A stretch of DNA of 64,000 nucleotides. Source: RGIG3009 sp045596745 (GTDB lineage: Bacteria; Bacillota; Clostridia; Oscillospirales; Acutalibacteraceae). Below, one piece after another: positions 33,276 to 42,207 of the stretch. The notes under the pieces are model-generated. The model had not been told where the DNA came from. It did not search any database and saw nothing but the letters and a program-made list of their open reading frames with translations. Both the position numbers and the translations under genes were made by a program. The DNA lies in NCBI GenBank assembly GCA_045596745.1, contig JAZODA010000023.1, forward strand, positions 1-64,000, written 5' to 3'. Position 1 is the stretch's first letter, and every line of letters starts with the position of its first letter.

Positions 33276-34550
33276 GTGTCTTTGATCCCGTCTATGAGCC
33301 GTGAGCAGGCCGCCGCCCGTTTGGCGGAATGCAAGGCCGCTTACGCCGATTATCAGTCCCAAAAGCTTACGCTGGATATGTCCCGCGGCAAGCCCGGTCC
33401 AGAACAGTTGGATATTTCGATGGAGGTTCTCAGCTGCGTCAATGCGCGCGACGGCTTCCTGTCGGATAACAATACCGACACCCGCAACTACGGTCTGGTC
33501 GATGGTCTCGCCGAAGCCAAAGCGCTGTTCGGCGAAATTCTGGATATGCCTCCCGAATTGGTCATTGTCGGCGGCAACTCCAGCCTGAATATGATGTTCG
33601 ACTACATCACGCAGGCGGTTGTCTCCGGTCTTTGCGGAGGCAAGCCGTGGCTGACCCAGGGCGAAGTCAAGTTCCTCTGCCCCGTTCCCGGCTACGATCG
33701 TCATTTTGCAGTGACCGAGCGTTACGGCATCAAAATGATTCCGGTGGCAATGACCGCCGAAGGCCCGGATATGGACGAAGTGGAGCGCCTGGTGCAGGAT
33801 GCTTCGGTCAAGGGCATCTGGTGCGTGCCGATGTACTCCAACCCCGACGGTATCACCTATTCGGATGAAACGGTGCGTCGCTTTGCTCGTCTGAAGCCTG
33901 CCGCTCCCGATTTCCGCATTATGTGGGATAACGCCTACTGCGTGCATCATCTGAACGACACGCCCGATACGCTGTTGAATCTGTATAAAGAAGCGGCGGC
34001 GAACGGCAACGAGGATATTGTTGTCCAGTTCACCTCCACCTCCAAAATCAGCTTCCCCGGCGCCGGTGTGGCAGCGCTTGCCGCCAGCCCCGCCAACATC
34101 GCGGATATCAAAGCGCGTATGGCGATTCAGACCATCGGTCACGATAAAATCAATATGCTGCGCCACACCCGTTACTTCAAGAACCTCAACGGCGTTCTCG
34201 AGCATATGAAGCGTCACGCCGCCGTGCTTCGTCCGAAGTTCGAGATGGTGCTGAACACGCTGGAATCCCGCCTCGGCGGCAAGGGCATCGCCCATTGGCA
34301 CAAGCCGAACGGCGGCTACTTCGTCAGCGTTGACCTGATGGAAGGCACTGCCGGTGAAACGGTTCGTCTGCTGAAGGCGGCAGGCGTCACGCTCACCCCC
34401 GCAGGTGCGACCTACCCCTACGGCAAAGACCCCCGCGATGCCACCCTGCGTATCGCTCCCTCCTACCCCTCGCTCGCCGAACTGCAGACCGCGATGGAGC
34501 TGTTCTGCATCTGCGCCGAGATGGCCGCGCTGGAGCGCATTTTGGCATAA
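33276..34550 (+). CDS. PLP aminotransferase, aspartate-aminotransferase family
   Basis: A 424-residue fold-type I aminotransferase of the group often annotated as aspartate aminotransferase (PF12897-like). Landmarks are LDMSRGKPGPEQLDIS, TRNYGLVDGLAEAKALFGEI, GGNSSLNMMFD, PGYDRHFAV, CVPMYSNPDG and the PLP lysine in TSTSKISFPGAG. The GTG start at 33276 is preferred: GAGGAG lies 9 bases upstream and the ATG 60 bases earlier lies at the promoter -35. The donor and acceptor are inferred (aspartate/2-oxoglutarate). Strong codon bias suggests high expression. Confidence 0.88.
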   Translation: MSLIPSMSREQAAARLAECKAAYADYQSQKLTLDMSRGKPGPEQLDISMEVLSCVNARDGFLSDNNTDTRNYGLVDGLAEAKALFGEILDMPPELVIVGGNSSLNMMFDYITQAVVSGLCGGKPWLTQGEVKFLCPVPGYDRHFAVTERYGIKMIPVAMTAEGPDMDEVERLVQDASVKGIWCVPMYSNPDGITYSDETVRRFARLKPAAPDFRIMWDNAYCVHHLNDTPDTLLNLYKEAAANGNEDIVVQFTSTSKISFPGAGVAALAASPANIADIKARMAIQTIGHDKINMLRHTRYFKNLNGVLEHMKRHAAVLRPKFEMVLNTLESRLGGKGIAHWHKPNGGYFVSVDLMEGTAGETVRLLKAAGVTLTPAGATYPYGKDPRDATLRIAPSYPSLAELQTAMELFCICAEMAALERILA

Positions 34551-34563
34551 ATACGATACTTTG

Positions 34564-34595
34564 AAAACCGCTGCGAATCATCGTAGCGGTTTTTT
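34564..34595 (+). terminator. Terminator of the aminotransferase gene
   Basis: Stem 34564-34576 with 34581-34593 (one mismatch), ATCA loop, six T residues to 34595. Confidence 0.85.
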
Positions 34596-34626
34596 GCAAC
34601 TTATCAAATTGATTGCACAGTTTTGA

Positions 34627-34655
34627 TTGACTTTTCAGACAAAATCCACTATAAT
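34627..34655 (+). promoter_or_regulatory. Sigma-A promoter of secDF
   Basis: TTGACT (34627-34632), 17-base spacer, TATAAT (34650-34655). Confidence 0.85.
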
Positions 34656-34699
34656 GGGATGTATCTGGATATTTCTATCGAACACTGGAGGATTGACCG

Positions 34700-36184
34700 A
34701 TGAAGCGAACACCAAAATACGTATTCTTCGTCGTGGCCGTACTCATCCTCGCCCTGTCGTTTACCGCGCTTTTTGGCGTACATACGATGTATGGCGACCG
34801 AGTCGACACGGTGATCCGCGGAGCGTCCGGCATCCGTACCGGCATCGACATCAGCGGCGGCGTGGAAGCCACCTTTGCCCCGGCTGATGACAAGATTGAT
34901 GCCACCGATGCACAGGTCGACGCCATGAAGGAAGTTATTGTCCTTCGTATGGTTGGTAAGAACATTACCGACTACGAGGCTTATGCCGACTACGAAAACG
35001 ATCAGGTTATCATCCGCTTCCCCTGGGCAGCGGGCGAATCCAACCATGACGCCAAGGAAACCATCAACGAATTGGGTCAGTTGGGTCAGCTCCGCTTCTA
35101 CTATGACGAAGCGGAAAGCAGCGGTCTCCCCACCGAGCCGCCGGCAGACGATCAGCTCATCCTGACGGGTGATATGGTCGAATCCGCCTCCGCCGCGTGG
35201 GACACTCAGGACACCGCCAAGCCGGTTGTGCAGCTCAAGCTCACCGACGAAGGCGCGAAGAAGTTTGCTGAAGCTACCAAAACGCAGTACAACAAGAACC
35301 TGGGCAAGGCCGACACCTACACCATCTCCATCTGGCAGGTCACCAACAAGCCCGCCGATGAAATCAAGGAAGGCGCAACCGAGAAAGAGAAGCTCTCTTT
35401 CACCTGCCTGTCCAACCCGGTTGTCGAAGCGCACATCACCGAGGGTGAGGCCATCATCTCCGGCGCGTTCAGCGAGTATGCCGACGCTGCCGAGCTGGCA
35501 AACCTCATCAACGCAGGTGCTCTGCCCTTCAGCATCGAAGCCAACAACTACAACACCGTGAACGCCACTCTGGGCGAGCGTGCGTTGTCGCTGATGGTTA
35601 TTGCGGGTATCGTGGCGTTCGCTCTGGTCGCCATCTTTATGCTGCTGTACTATCGTCTCTCCGGTTTTGTGGCCATCATCGCCCTCATCGGTCAGGTCGC
35701 CGGTTCCATCGCAGCTGTGTCCGGCTACTTCGCCGCGATTGACAGCTTCACCCTCACCCTGCCCGGTATCGCCGGTATCATCCTGTCCATCGGTATGGGT
35801 GTGGACGCCAACATCATTACTGCCGAGCGTATCAAGGAACAGGTCCGTATGGGTCGCACCATTGACAGCGCGGTGCAGAACGGTTGTAAGGAATCCTTCT
35901 CCGCCATCTTCGACGGTAACATCACGGTTCTTATCGTGTCGATCGTTCTGATGGGCGTGTTCGGTCCTTCCGACAGCCTGTTCGCCAAGCTGCTGCAGCC
36001 GTTCCTGTTTATGTTCCCCGTCGCCACCAGCGGTGCGGTGTACTCCTTCGGTTACACCTTGCTGGTCGGTATCATCTTTAACTTTATCATGGGCGTCACC
36101 TGCTCGCGGTTGATGATGAAATCCGTCACCCGCCTCAAGTTCCTGCGTAAGCCCTGGTTGTTGGGAGGTAAGCGCCATGACTAA
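34700..36184 (+). CDS. secD: Protein translocase subunit SecD
   Basis: A 494-residue RND-type membrane protein that uses the proton gradient to help pull secreted proteins through SecYEG. Residues 7-30 form the first membrane segment. GIDISGGVEATF is the SecD P1 motif. The last 190 residues hold five membrane segments with the conserved SIGMGVDANIITAERIKEQ (the family form is G-M-A-V-D-A-N) and DGNITVLIVSIVL. GGAGG precedes the ATG. Its stop overlaps secF by 8 bases. Confidence 0.95.
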   Translation: MKRTPKYVFFVVAVLILALSFTALFGVHTMYGDRVDTVIRGASGIRTGIDISGGVEATFAPADDKIDATDAQVDAMKEVIVLRMVGKNITDYEAYADYENDQVIIRFPWAAGESNHDAKETINELGQLGQLRFYYDEAESSGLPTEPPADDQLILTGDMVESASAAWDTQDTAKPVVQLKLTDEGAKKFAEATKTQYNKNLGKADTYTISIWQVTNKPADEIKEGATEKEKLSFTCLSNPVVEAHITEGEAIISGAFSEYADAAELANLINAGALPFSIEANNYNTVNATLGERALSLMVIAGIVAFALVAIFMLLYYRLSGFVAIIALIGQVAGSIAAVSGYFAAIDSFTLTLPGIAGIILSIGMGVDANIITAERIKEQVRMGRTIDSAVQNGCKESFSAIFDGNITVLIVSIVLMGVFGPSDSLFAKLLQPFLFMFPVATSGAVYSFGYTLLVGIIFNFIMGVTCSRLMMKSVTRLKFLRKPWLLGGKRHD

Positions 36185-37079
36185 TTTCGATTTTATTGCC
36201 AAGCGCAAGCTGTTCTGCATCATCTCCGCCGTCCTCATTCTGGTCGGTCTGGTATTCAACCTCGTGTTCGGCGTTGAGCTGGACATCGACTTCAAGGGCG
36301 GTACCATGCTGAAGTACAGTTACAAAGGCACCGTAAGCGAAGCAGCCGTCACCGAAACGGTGGACACCCTGCTTCCCGGCGCTGAGGTGGATGTCACCAC
36401 CGAAGGCGATCTGCCGCTGATTACCATCACGCTGGCGGAAGATATGGACGTTGATACGCAGGCGAAGTTCGAAAAGGGCCTGAAAGCCGCTTTCCCGAAC
36501 AACGCCATCAACACCGAAGAAGCTAACTCGCTGCAGGCTGCCTACGGCCGTACCTTCTTCCTGAAATGTCTGGTCGCCATCGCACTGGCATCGCTGTTCC
36601 TCGTCATCTATGTCGGCATCCGTTTCCGCCGCATCGGTGGTTTCTCCGCCGGCGTTATGGCGTTGCTGGCATTGCTGCACGACATCCTGATTGCCTACTT
36701 CACCTTCGTTATCTTCCGCATCCCGCTGAACGATAACTTTGTGGCGGTGGTGCTGACCATCCTCGGTTACTCGCTGAACGATACCATCGTTATCTACGAC
36801 CGTATCCGCGAGAATCGCCGCAAGATGGACAAGAAGACCCCCATCAGCGAAGTGGTCAACGTCAGCTTGGGTCAGTCCTTTGCTCGTACGCTGAACACCA
36901 GTATCTGCACCTTCCTCGCCATCGGTACGGTTGCCGTGTTCGCACTGGTCACCTCGATGGGCGAAATCATCAGCTTCGCGCTGCCGATGGCCGTGGGCGT
37001 TATCTGCGGCTTCTACTCCTCCACCTTCCTGTGCACGCCTATCTGGGCTGCCTGGGTGGAGCGCAAGGAAAAGAAATAA
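36177..37079 (+). CDS. secF: Protein translocase subunit SecF
   Basis: A 300-residue partner of SecD. FGVELDIDFKGGTMLKYS is the SecF-type motif (G-I-D-F-x-G-G). The carboxy-terminal membrane bundle has VVLTILGYSLNDTIVIYDRI and ARTLNTSICTFLA. The start overlaps secD, with GGGAGG just upstream, consistent with coupled synthesis of the complex. Confidence 0.95.
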   Translation: MTNFDFIAKRKLFCIISAVLILVGLVFNLVFGVELDIDFKGGTMLKYSYKGTVSEAAVTETVDTLLPGAEVDVTTEGDLPLITITLAEDMDVDTQAKFEKGLKAAFPNNAINTEEANSLQAAYGRTFFLKCLVAIALASLFLVIYVGIRFRRIGGFSAGVMALLALLHDILIAYFTFVIFRIPLNDNFVAVVLTILGYSLNDTIVIYDRIRENRRKMDKKTPISEVVNVSLGQSFARTLNTSICTFLAIGTVAVFALVTSMGEIISFALPMAVGVICGFYSSTFLCTPIWAAWVERKEKK

Positions 37080-37098
37080 GCGCGAGTGGCACAAACAC

Positions 37099-37134
37099 AA
37101 AGGCCGCTGTCGGGAATCCGACAGCGGCCTTTTT
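37099..37134. terminator. Bidirectional terminator after secF
   Basis: A 15-bp stem (37099-37113 with 37118-37132, GAAT loop) with T-rich flanks on both strands, between convergent secF and pfkB-family genes. Confidence 0.9.
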
Positions 37135-37150
37135 CTGTTTGTTTATGCGC

Positions 37151-38068
37151 TTACAGTTTTCTCACCGTAATCTTTTCGGCATACTCCTCCACACGGTCAA
37201 GCGCGCCCAAGCCTGCACTCTCGGCGGTATTCGCACCGCACGCCGCACCGCGGCGGAGCGCTTCGGCAGCCGCACTGCGGTCGGCGAGCCACACACTCAA
37301 AAACCCGGACAAGCAGGAATCGCCGCAGCACACCGTACTAAGCACCTTTACAGGATACACATCGGCGTTGTAGCACGCGCTGCCATCCGAGAAATACGCG
37401 CCACGGTCACCGAGCGTCAGCAGAACATTCTGCGCGCCCAACCGATGCAACTCTGCCATCGCTTCCAGTACCTGTTCTTCGGTATCGGTCTCAAGACCGA
37501 ACACCTCGAGCAACTCGACATCGTTCGGCTTAATCAGCAGCGGACGGAACGACAACAGGTCTTTCAGCTTCGGCGAGCTGATGTCCAGCACCACCGAAAT
37601 GTCACGCTCGGCGCAAATTTCCAGTATCTCTTCGTAAAACGACGGCTGGATACCGCGCGGCAGGCTGCCGCTGATACACAGCATCTCGGGTGCTTCCAAC
37701 GTGCGAAGCAGAGAAAGCAACGCCTCCTGCCGCTCGCGCGGCACAAACGAGCCGGCGTTCACCAGGTTATATTCATCCTTGGAATCGTTCAAAAACACAT
37801 TAATGCGCGTGGTATCCTCCACCCAAATCGGCTGTACCGCCAAGCCGCCGTCACGGCAACCGTTTACAATAAACTCACCCGAAAAGCCGCCAAAAAAGCC
37901 AAGCACCGTGCTCGGCACACCGAAGCGCTGCAAGGCAAAACTGACATTCAGCCCCTTGCCACGCGGGCTGTACACCGCACCCCACGTGCGGGTCACGGTG
38001 TTCGGCTGCAACGGATTCGAGCAAATATTCATATCCAGCGAAGGATTGGTTGTCAGTGTATAAATCAT
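37151..38068 (-). CDS. PfkB-family sugar-phosphate kinase (1-phosphofructokinase/LacC group)
   Basis: A 305-residue ribokinase-fold kinase. It opens MIYTLTTNPSLDMNI and has SPRGKGLNVSFALQRFG, both typical of the FruK/LacC group that phosphorylates fructose-1-phosphate or tagatose-6-phosphate. The ATP site shows LTLGDRGAY. The catalytic anion-hole motif, normally GAGDS, reads CCGDS here: the base Asp is kept but both preceding residues are changed. It lies 32 bases after an RpiR-type regulator in one operon, suggesting sugar-phosphate-responsive control. No PTS gene is adjacent. Confidence 0.85.
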   Translation of the reverse strand: MIYTLTTNPSLDMNICSNPLQPNTVTRTWGAVYSPRGKGLNVSFALQRFGVPSTVLGFFGGFSGEFIVNGCRDGGLAVQPIWVEDTTRINVFLNDSKDEYNLVNAGSFVPRERQEALLSLLRTLEAPEMLCISGSLPRGIQPSFYEEILEICAERDISVVLDISSPKLKDLLSFRPLLIKPNDVELLEVFGLETDTEEQVLEAMAELHRLGAQNVLLTLGDRGAYFSDGSACYNADVYPVKVLSTVCCGDSCLSGFLSVWLADRSAAAEALRRGAACGANTAESAGLGALDRVEEYAEKITVRKL

Positions 38069-38100
38069 CGTTGTGTCCTCCGACAGTCAGCATGTATTGG

Positions 38101-38838
38101 TTATGCTTTTACCAGATACTCCACCAAAATGCGGGAAATGACCTGTAGCGGCAGACGAGAATCCACCTCGTAGCCACCGATTTCGCTGTGATGCTCGCGG
38201 TGTCCCACGATGACGTGGTCGGACATCTGCAAAAGCGGCGACCCCGCATCACAACAACAGGTAACCACCCGCGCGTCACAGCGGTTGGCATTTTGCGCGG
38301 CCTCCAGCAGCTCGGGTGTACGTCCGTTCAGCGAAAAAATCAGCAACAACTCGTTCGGCTTCATACGCTTGGTGCGCGTGCGGATGGCGTTCGCGTCGTG
38401 CAACGCCAGCGCGATGCGATTCAGCCGCTGAAGTTTGAGCGCAAACTCGGCGGCGACATACTCGGTCAATCCGCAACCCACCACCAGGATACGCTCCGCA
38501 TCGAGAATGCTCTCCACAATGCCCAGCACTACCGGCACCGACAAACGGTCAACCAGCCTCTGAACCTCTAACAGCGAGTTGTTGATTACCTCGCCCATCT
38601 GACAAATTTCGGGCTTATCCGCCACCACCGTGGTCTTATACCGCAGCTCGTGGAAGCCTGTCACACCGCATTTGCGAATCGCTCGCGTCACGCTCGCCGG
38701 AGAGGTATACGTTTCCATCGCGATGTCCGCAACAGACAGCTCGGGAAGTTGTGCTTCGTTATCGTTGATAAAGCGAATGATATCCTGCTCCGCACGGGTT
38801 AACCGCTCCCACGCGTCGCGCTCCACTTCAATCAGCAT
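38101..38838 (-). CDS. MurR/RpiR-family transcriptional regulator
   Basis: A 245-residue regulator with an amino-terminal helix-turn-helix (LSVADIAMETYTSPASVTRA, residues 34-53) and a carboxy-terminal SIS sugar-isomerase domain (ILVVGCGLTEYVAAEFA, LIFSLNGRTPELLEAA, VVTCCCDAGSPLLQMSD). RpiR proteins sense phosphosugars through the SIS domain. It is the first gene of a two-gene unit with the PfkB kinase and most likely controls it. Confidence 0.9.
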   Translation of the reverse strand: MLIEVERDAWERLTRAEQDIIRFINDNEAQLPELSVADIAMETYTSPASVTRAIRKCGVTGFHELRYKTTVVADKPEICQMGEVINNSLLEVQRLVDRLSVPVVLGIVESILDAERILVVGCGLTEYVAAEFALKLQRLNRIALALHDANAIRTRTKRMKPNELLLIFSLNGRTPELLEAAQNANRCDARVVTCCCDAGSPLLQMSDHVIVGHREHHSEIGGYEVDSRLPLQVISRILVEYLVKA

Positions 38839-38859
38839 AATAACACCCTCTTTGTCACT

Positions 38860-38889
38860 ATTGTATCACGACCATCCGCCAAAAAGCAA
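38860..38889 (-). promoter_or_regulatory. Sigma-A promoter of the rpiR-pfkB unit
   Basis: TTGCTT (38884-38889), 18-base spacer, TACAAT (38860-38865) with a TGA extension on the minus strand. The -35 overlaps the T run of the upstream terminator. Confidence 0.75.
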
Positions 38890-38913
38890 CGCCGATTCTC
38901 CCGAATCGGCGTT
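38881..38913 (-). terminator. Terminator of the metallophosphoesterase operon
   Basis: An 11-bp stem (38888-38898 with 38903-38913, 4-base loop) then GCTTTTT on the minus strand. Confidence 0.82.
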
Positions 38914-38921
38914 TCTGATTA

Positions 38922-39995
38922 TCAAACTTCCAGCTTAAACTCGCAGGACGGAATACCCAGCACCTTGCCGGCAACCTCTTCCCAGTACTGTGCCGCGGGA
39001 CGGATGCCGTAAGCGAACTCCGTTTCCTTGCCGTCTACCGTAATACTGCCGTCATCCTCCAGCGTGAACACCGCGCTGAGCGGCTCGGTAAAGTGGTAGC
39101 CGAACTTGCCGCGATACGGCTTGGAGAACGGCGCCTGATAGCGCTTAATCTCGTTGCCCTCGGCATCGTACTCCACATACTCAAACGTATGCTCATCGGT
39201 GTAATGCTCGCCGTCTGAAGAGATGTACATATTGGCATGGATGACCGCGTTGGCATCCCAATACAGCACGTTGTCCTCCACAATGTGGCGCTGGGTGTGA
39301 TAGTGTCCGTTGATGGACACGCGCACCGTACCCTTGCGGATGGCGTTGACACGGGCGTAAATATCACGCACCGTCTGGTGGTTCCAGGATTTGTTCCAAT
39401 GGGCGCAGAAGCCTGCGTGACCCACCACGATGCACGGAATCGCCCCCTGCGCCGCATCGGTCAGCACCTCTTCCAGCCACACAAGCTGTTCCGTACCGAG
39501 GCAGTCACCGTGGATATTCTCGGGCGGGCAGAAGTAGTCTTTGTTATGCTCCCACACGTCGCGTTCTTCGTTGTAGGAATAGTTGGTATCGACGCACACC
39601 ACGCGGTAGCCGTTCACATCAAAATAATAGTATCCGATGCTACCGTCGCCAATCTTGCCGTCCGCCGTACCCCAAACCACTTCGTCCACGCGGTTGGTCA
39701 GATAGGGCGACACGCGCTCCATCGGGTTGGATTTATCCAGACCCTTACGGTCGTGGGTCACCCACTCTAACTCGTGATTGCCGTACACACCGTATACGGG
39801 CAGACCATGCTTGTTCTGCGTATACGCCTTGATAATCTGCGGACAGGTCGCGTAATCGTTGCAAAAGTCACCTGCGTGGATGACAAAATCCACGCCCTCT
39901 GCCGCCGCGCGATCCAGCATGGTTTCCAGATATCCCACCGTCGACGCGTACGCCGCAGGATGGTAATGCAAATCCGCAAACAACAAAAACTTCAT
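38922..39995 (-). CDS. Metallophosphoesterase A of the tandem array
   Basis: A 357-residue calcineurin-like phosphoesterase. The metal motifs are in order: FADLHYH, HAGDFCNDY, YGNHELEW, VVGHAG and INGHYHT. A carboxy-terminal domain of about 100 residues ends with a beta strand pair (LEDDGSITVDGKETEFAYG). No signal peptide, so it is cytoplasmic; the substrate is unknown. I chose ATG 39995, with GAGGTG 6 bases upstream. It is the last gene of a four-gene unit (gaps of 12-17 bases) of paralogues and the most divergent at its carboxy terminus (no ITSG motif). Confidence 0.85.
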   Translation of the reverse strand: MKFLLFADLHYHPAAYASTVGYLETMLDRAAAEGVDFVIHAGDFCNDYATCPQIIKAYTQNKHGLPVYGVYGNHELEWVTHDRKGLDKSNPMERVSPYLTNRVDEVVWGTADGKIGDGSIGYYYFDVNGYRVVCVDTNYSYNEERDVWEHNKDYFCPPENIHGDCLGTEQLVWLEEVLTDAAQGAIPCIVVGHAGFCAHWNKSWNHQTVRDIYARVNAIRKGTVRVSINGHYHTQRHIVEDNVLYWDANAVIHANMYISSDGEHYTDEHTFEYVEYDAEGNEIKRYQAPFSKPYRGKFGYHFTEPLSAVFTLEDDGSITVDGKETEFAYGIRPAAQYWEEVAGKVLGIPSCEFKLEV

Positions 39996-40009
39996 CACTG
40001 TCACCTCGT

Positions 40010-41089
40010 TTATCGGTCAGCCTTGTAGGTGCCCGATGTGATACCGTTTCTGATGCCAATCACATCACCGGTATCGGGCGGCGCAATGCCGTACACCCAC
40101 TCGGATTCCTGACCCTCCACCTCGACCGTACCATCATCAGAGATGGTAATAATGGCGCTGAGCGGGTCTTTATGGAACCAGCCGTGGCGACCCTGCCAGA
40201 TGGTATCCAGCGAACGCGGATACTCGCGCACAAAGTTGCCCTCGGCATCGTATTCACGATACATAAACGTATGCTCTTCGGTGTAATGCTCGTCGAGACC
40301 GCCAATCCAACAACCGTTGACCACCGAGTTGATGGCGAGGTAGACGATACCATCCTGCACTTCGGCGCGGTCGGTATGCAGATGTCCGCAAATAGAGGCA
40401 ACCACCGTACCCTTGCGGATGGCGTTGACGCGGTTGAAGATTTCACGCACTTCGGCGTGGTCACCCGCCTTGCCCGACCAGGCGATGTACGGACAGTGCG
40501 ACGCAACGATGCACGGAATATCCTTGTGCGCCGCGTCGGTCAGCACCTCCTCCATCCACTTGCGCTGCGGCTCACCCATCGATTCGTGGGGGAAGTTGCC
40601 CTTCGGCACATACAGCGTCGGGTTATGCACCCACTCCCCTGTTTCGGGGTTGCGGGAATAGAAATCGTCGGTGCAAACAATGCGGAAGCCGTTGCGCTCG
40701 AACCAGAAATACGAAATCTCGCCCCACTCGGCAGGCTTGCCGTCGGGCGTACCCCAATGCACTTCGTCGGGACGATTGGTCAGATAGGGCGTGACGTATT
40801 TCATCGAATGCTCCACGTCCAAGTCTTTTCTGCCGTGGTTCATACCCTCCAGCTCGTGGTTGCCGTAGACGCCGTAAACGGGCAGGTTATACTCGTTCTC
40901 CAGATACGTTTTCAGGCATTCGGGCGAATCGGGATAATCGGCGCAGAAGTCACCGAAGTGCATCACAAAATCCACGTTTGCATCCGCCGCACGCTTGAGA
41001 ATCGACTCCAGCATCGGGATGGTGGACGGCCACGCGGGCTTGTAATAGTGAAAATCAGCCAGTGCCGAAAATTTAATCGTCTTTGCCAT
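40010..41089 (-). CDS. Metallophosphoesterase B of the tandem array
   Basis: A 359-residue paralogue beginning MAKTIKFSALADFHYY. Metal motifs: ADFHYY, HFGDFCADY, YGNHELEG, VASHCPY, ICGHLHT. The substrate-facing insert differs from its neighbours (SYFWFERNGFRIVCTDDFYS). It ends in GITSGTYKADR, an ending shared with C, D and E in varied form. All metal ligands are present, so it should be active. Third gene of the operon. Confidence 0.85.
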   Translation of the reverse strand: MAKTIKFSALADFHYYKPAWPSTIPMLESILKRAADANVDFVMHFGDFCADYPDSPECLKTYLENEYNLPVYGVYGNHELEGMNHGRKDLDVEHSMKYVTPYLTNRPDEVHWGTPDGKPAEWGEISYFWFERNGFRIVCTDDFYSRNPETGEWVHNPTLYVPKGNFPHESMGEPQRKWMEEVLTDAAHKDIPCIVASHCPYIAWSGKAGDHAEVREIFNRVNAIRKGTVVASICGHLHTDRAEVQDGIVYLAINSVVNGCWIGGLDEHYTEEHTFMYREYDAEGNFVREYPRSLDTIWQGRHGWFHKDPLSAIITISDDGTVEVEGQESEWVYGIAPPDTGDVIGIRNGITSGTYKADR

Positions 41090-41106
41090 TGTTATCCCTC
41101 CGTTAC

Positions 41107-42195
41107 TCAGTCGCGCTCCATCTTGTACACACCCGAAGTGATTTTCGTGCGCTTACCTGCCTTTGCGGTTTGGGGCGGCAAAATGCCGTATGCCCAATCG
41201 CTTTCCGTACCATCCACCTTGACCGTACCATCGTCGGTAACGGTGATGATGCAGGACAGCGGCTCGGTGTAGAACCAGCAATAGTTGCCCATCAGGTTGT
41301 AGAACAGCTCTTTGTAGGGACGCTCATAGGTCTCGCCCTCGTTGCCCTCTTCGTCGTACTCGGTGTACAGGAAGGTATGCTCTTCGTCGTAGTGCGGATA
41401 ACCGGGGGTCGAGAAATAGCCGTTGTTAACGGTGTTGATGTCCAAGAACACAATGTTGTCCACCACTTCGGCGTTGTCGCTGTGCAGGTGGCCGTTAATC
41501 GCCGCCACCACCGTACCCTTGCGGATGGCGTTGACACGGTTGAAAATCTCGCGCACATTGGCACGGTCAAAGGACGGATGCCAGCCATCGGCAAAGCCCG
41601 AATGGCTGAACACGATACACGGAATACCCTTGTGTGCCGCATCGGTCAACACTTCTTCCAACCAGCGGCGCTGTTCCTCGCCGAGCGACTCGGTATGGAT
41701 GTTGCCTTTCGGCACATACAGCGACGGATTATGCTCCCACGCATCGCGCTCTTCGCTGTAGGAATAGCTGGTATCGGTGCAAACAATGCGGAAGCCGTTG
41801 CGCTCAAACCAGTAATACGCAATCGAGCCATCCTCCAGCGGCTTGCCGTCGGGCGTGCCCCAATGCACATTGTCCGCCTGATTGGTCAGCCACGGCGTAA
41901 CCAGCTGCATCGGCGGCTTGTCGTCGTAGCCACGGTAATCGTGGATAAGATACTCCAGCTCATGGTTGCCGTAAATGCCGTACACGTCCAGACCGTATTT
42001 GTTGTCCAGCCATGCAGGCTTCAGTTCGGGGGACTCGTGATAATCGTTGCAAAAGTCGCCTGCGTGGATAACGAAATCCACCTCGGCATCCACCGCGCGC
42101 TTGAAAATCTTATCCAGATCGCGCAGCGTGCTGGGATACGCAAATTTGCGGTAATGGAAATCCGAAAAAACAGCCATCTTCAATGTGTTACCCAT
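41107..42195 (-). CDS. Metallophosphoesterase C of the tandem array
   Basis: A 362-residue paralogue. Metal motifs: SDFHYRK, HAGDFCNDY, YGNHELEY, VFSHSGF, INGHLHS. It is closest to B and F in the insert AYYWFERNGFRIVCTDTSYS. The tail is TVKVDGTESDWAYGILPP, then KITSGVYKMERD. Second gene of the operon, 12 bases after D. Cytoplasmic, substrate unknown. Confidence 0.85.
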   Translation of the reverse strand: MGNTLKMAVFSDFHYRKFAYPSTLRDLDKIFKRAVDAEVDFVIHAGDFCNDYHESPELKPAWLDNKYGLDVYGIYGNHELEYLIHDYRGYDDKPPMQLVTPWLTNQADNVHWGTPDGKPLEDGSIAYYWFERNGFRIVCTDTSYSYSEERDAWEHNPSLYVPKGNIHTESLGEEQRRWLEEVLTDAAHKGIPCIVFSHSGFADGWHPSFDRANVREIFNRVNAIRKGTVVAAINGHLHSDNAEVVDNIVFLDINTVNNGYFSTPGYPHYDEEHTFLYTEYDEEGNEGETYERPYKELFYNLMGNYCWFYTEPLSCIITVTDDGTVKVDGTESDWAYGILPPQTAKAGKRTKITSGVYKMERD

Positions 42196-42207
42196 CGTTA
42201 TCTCCCC

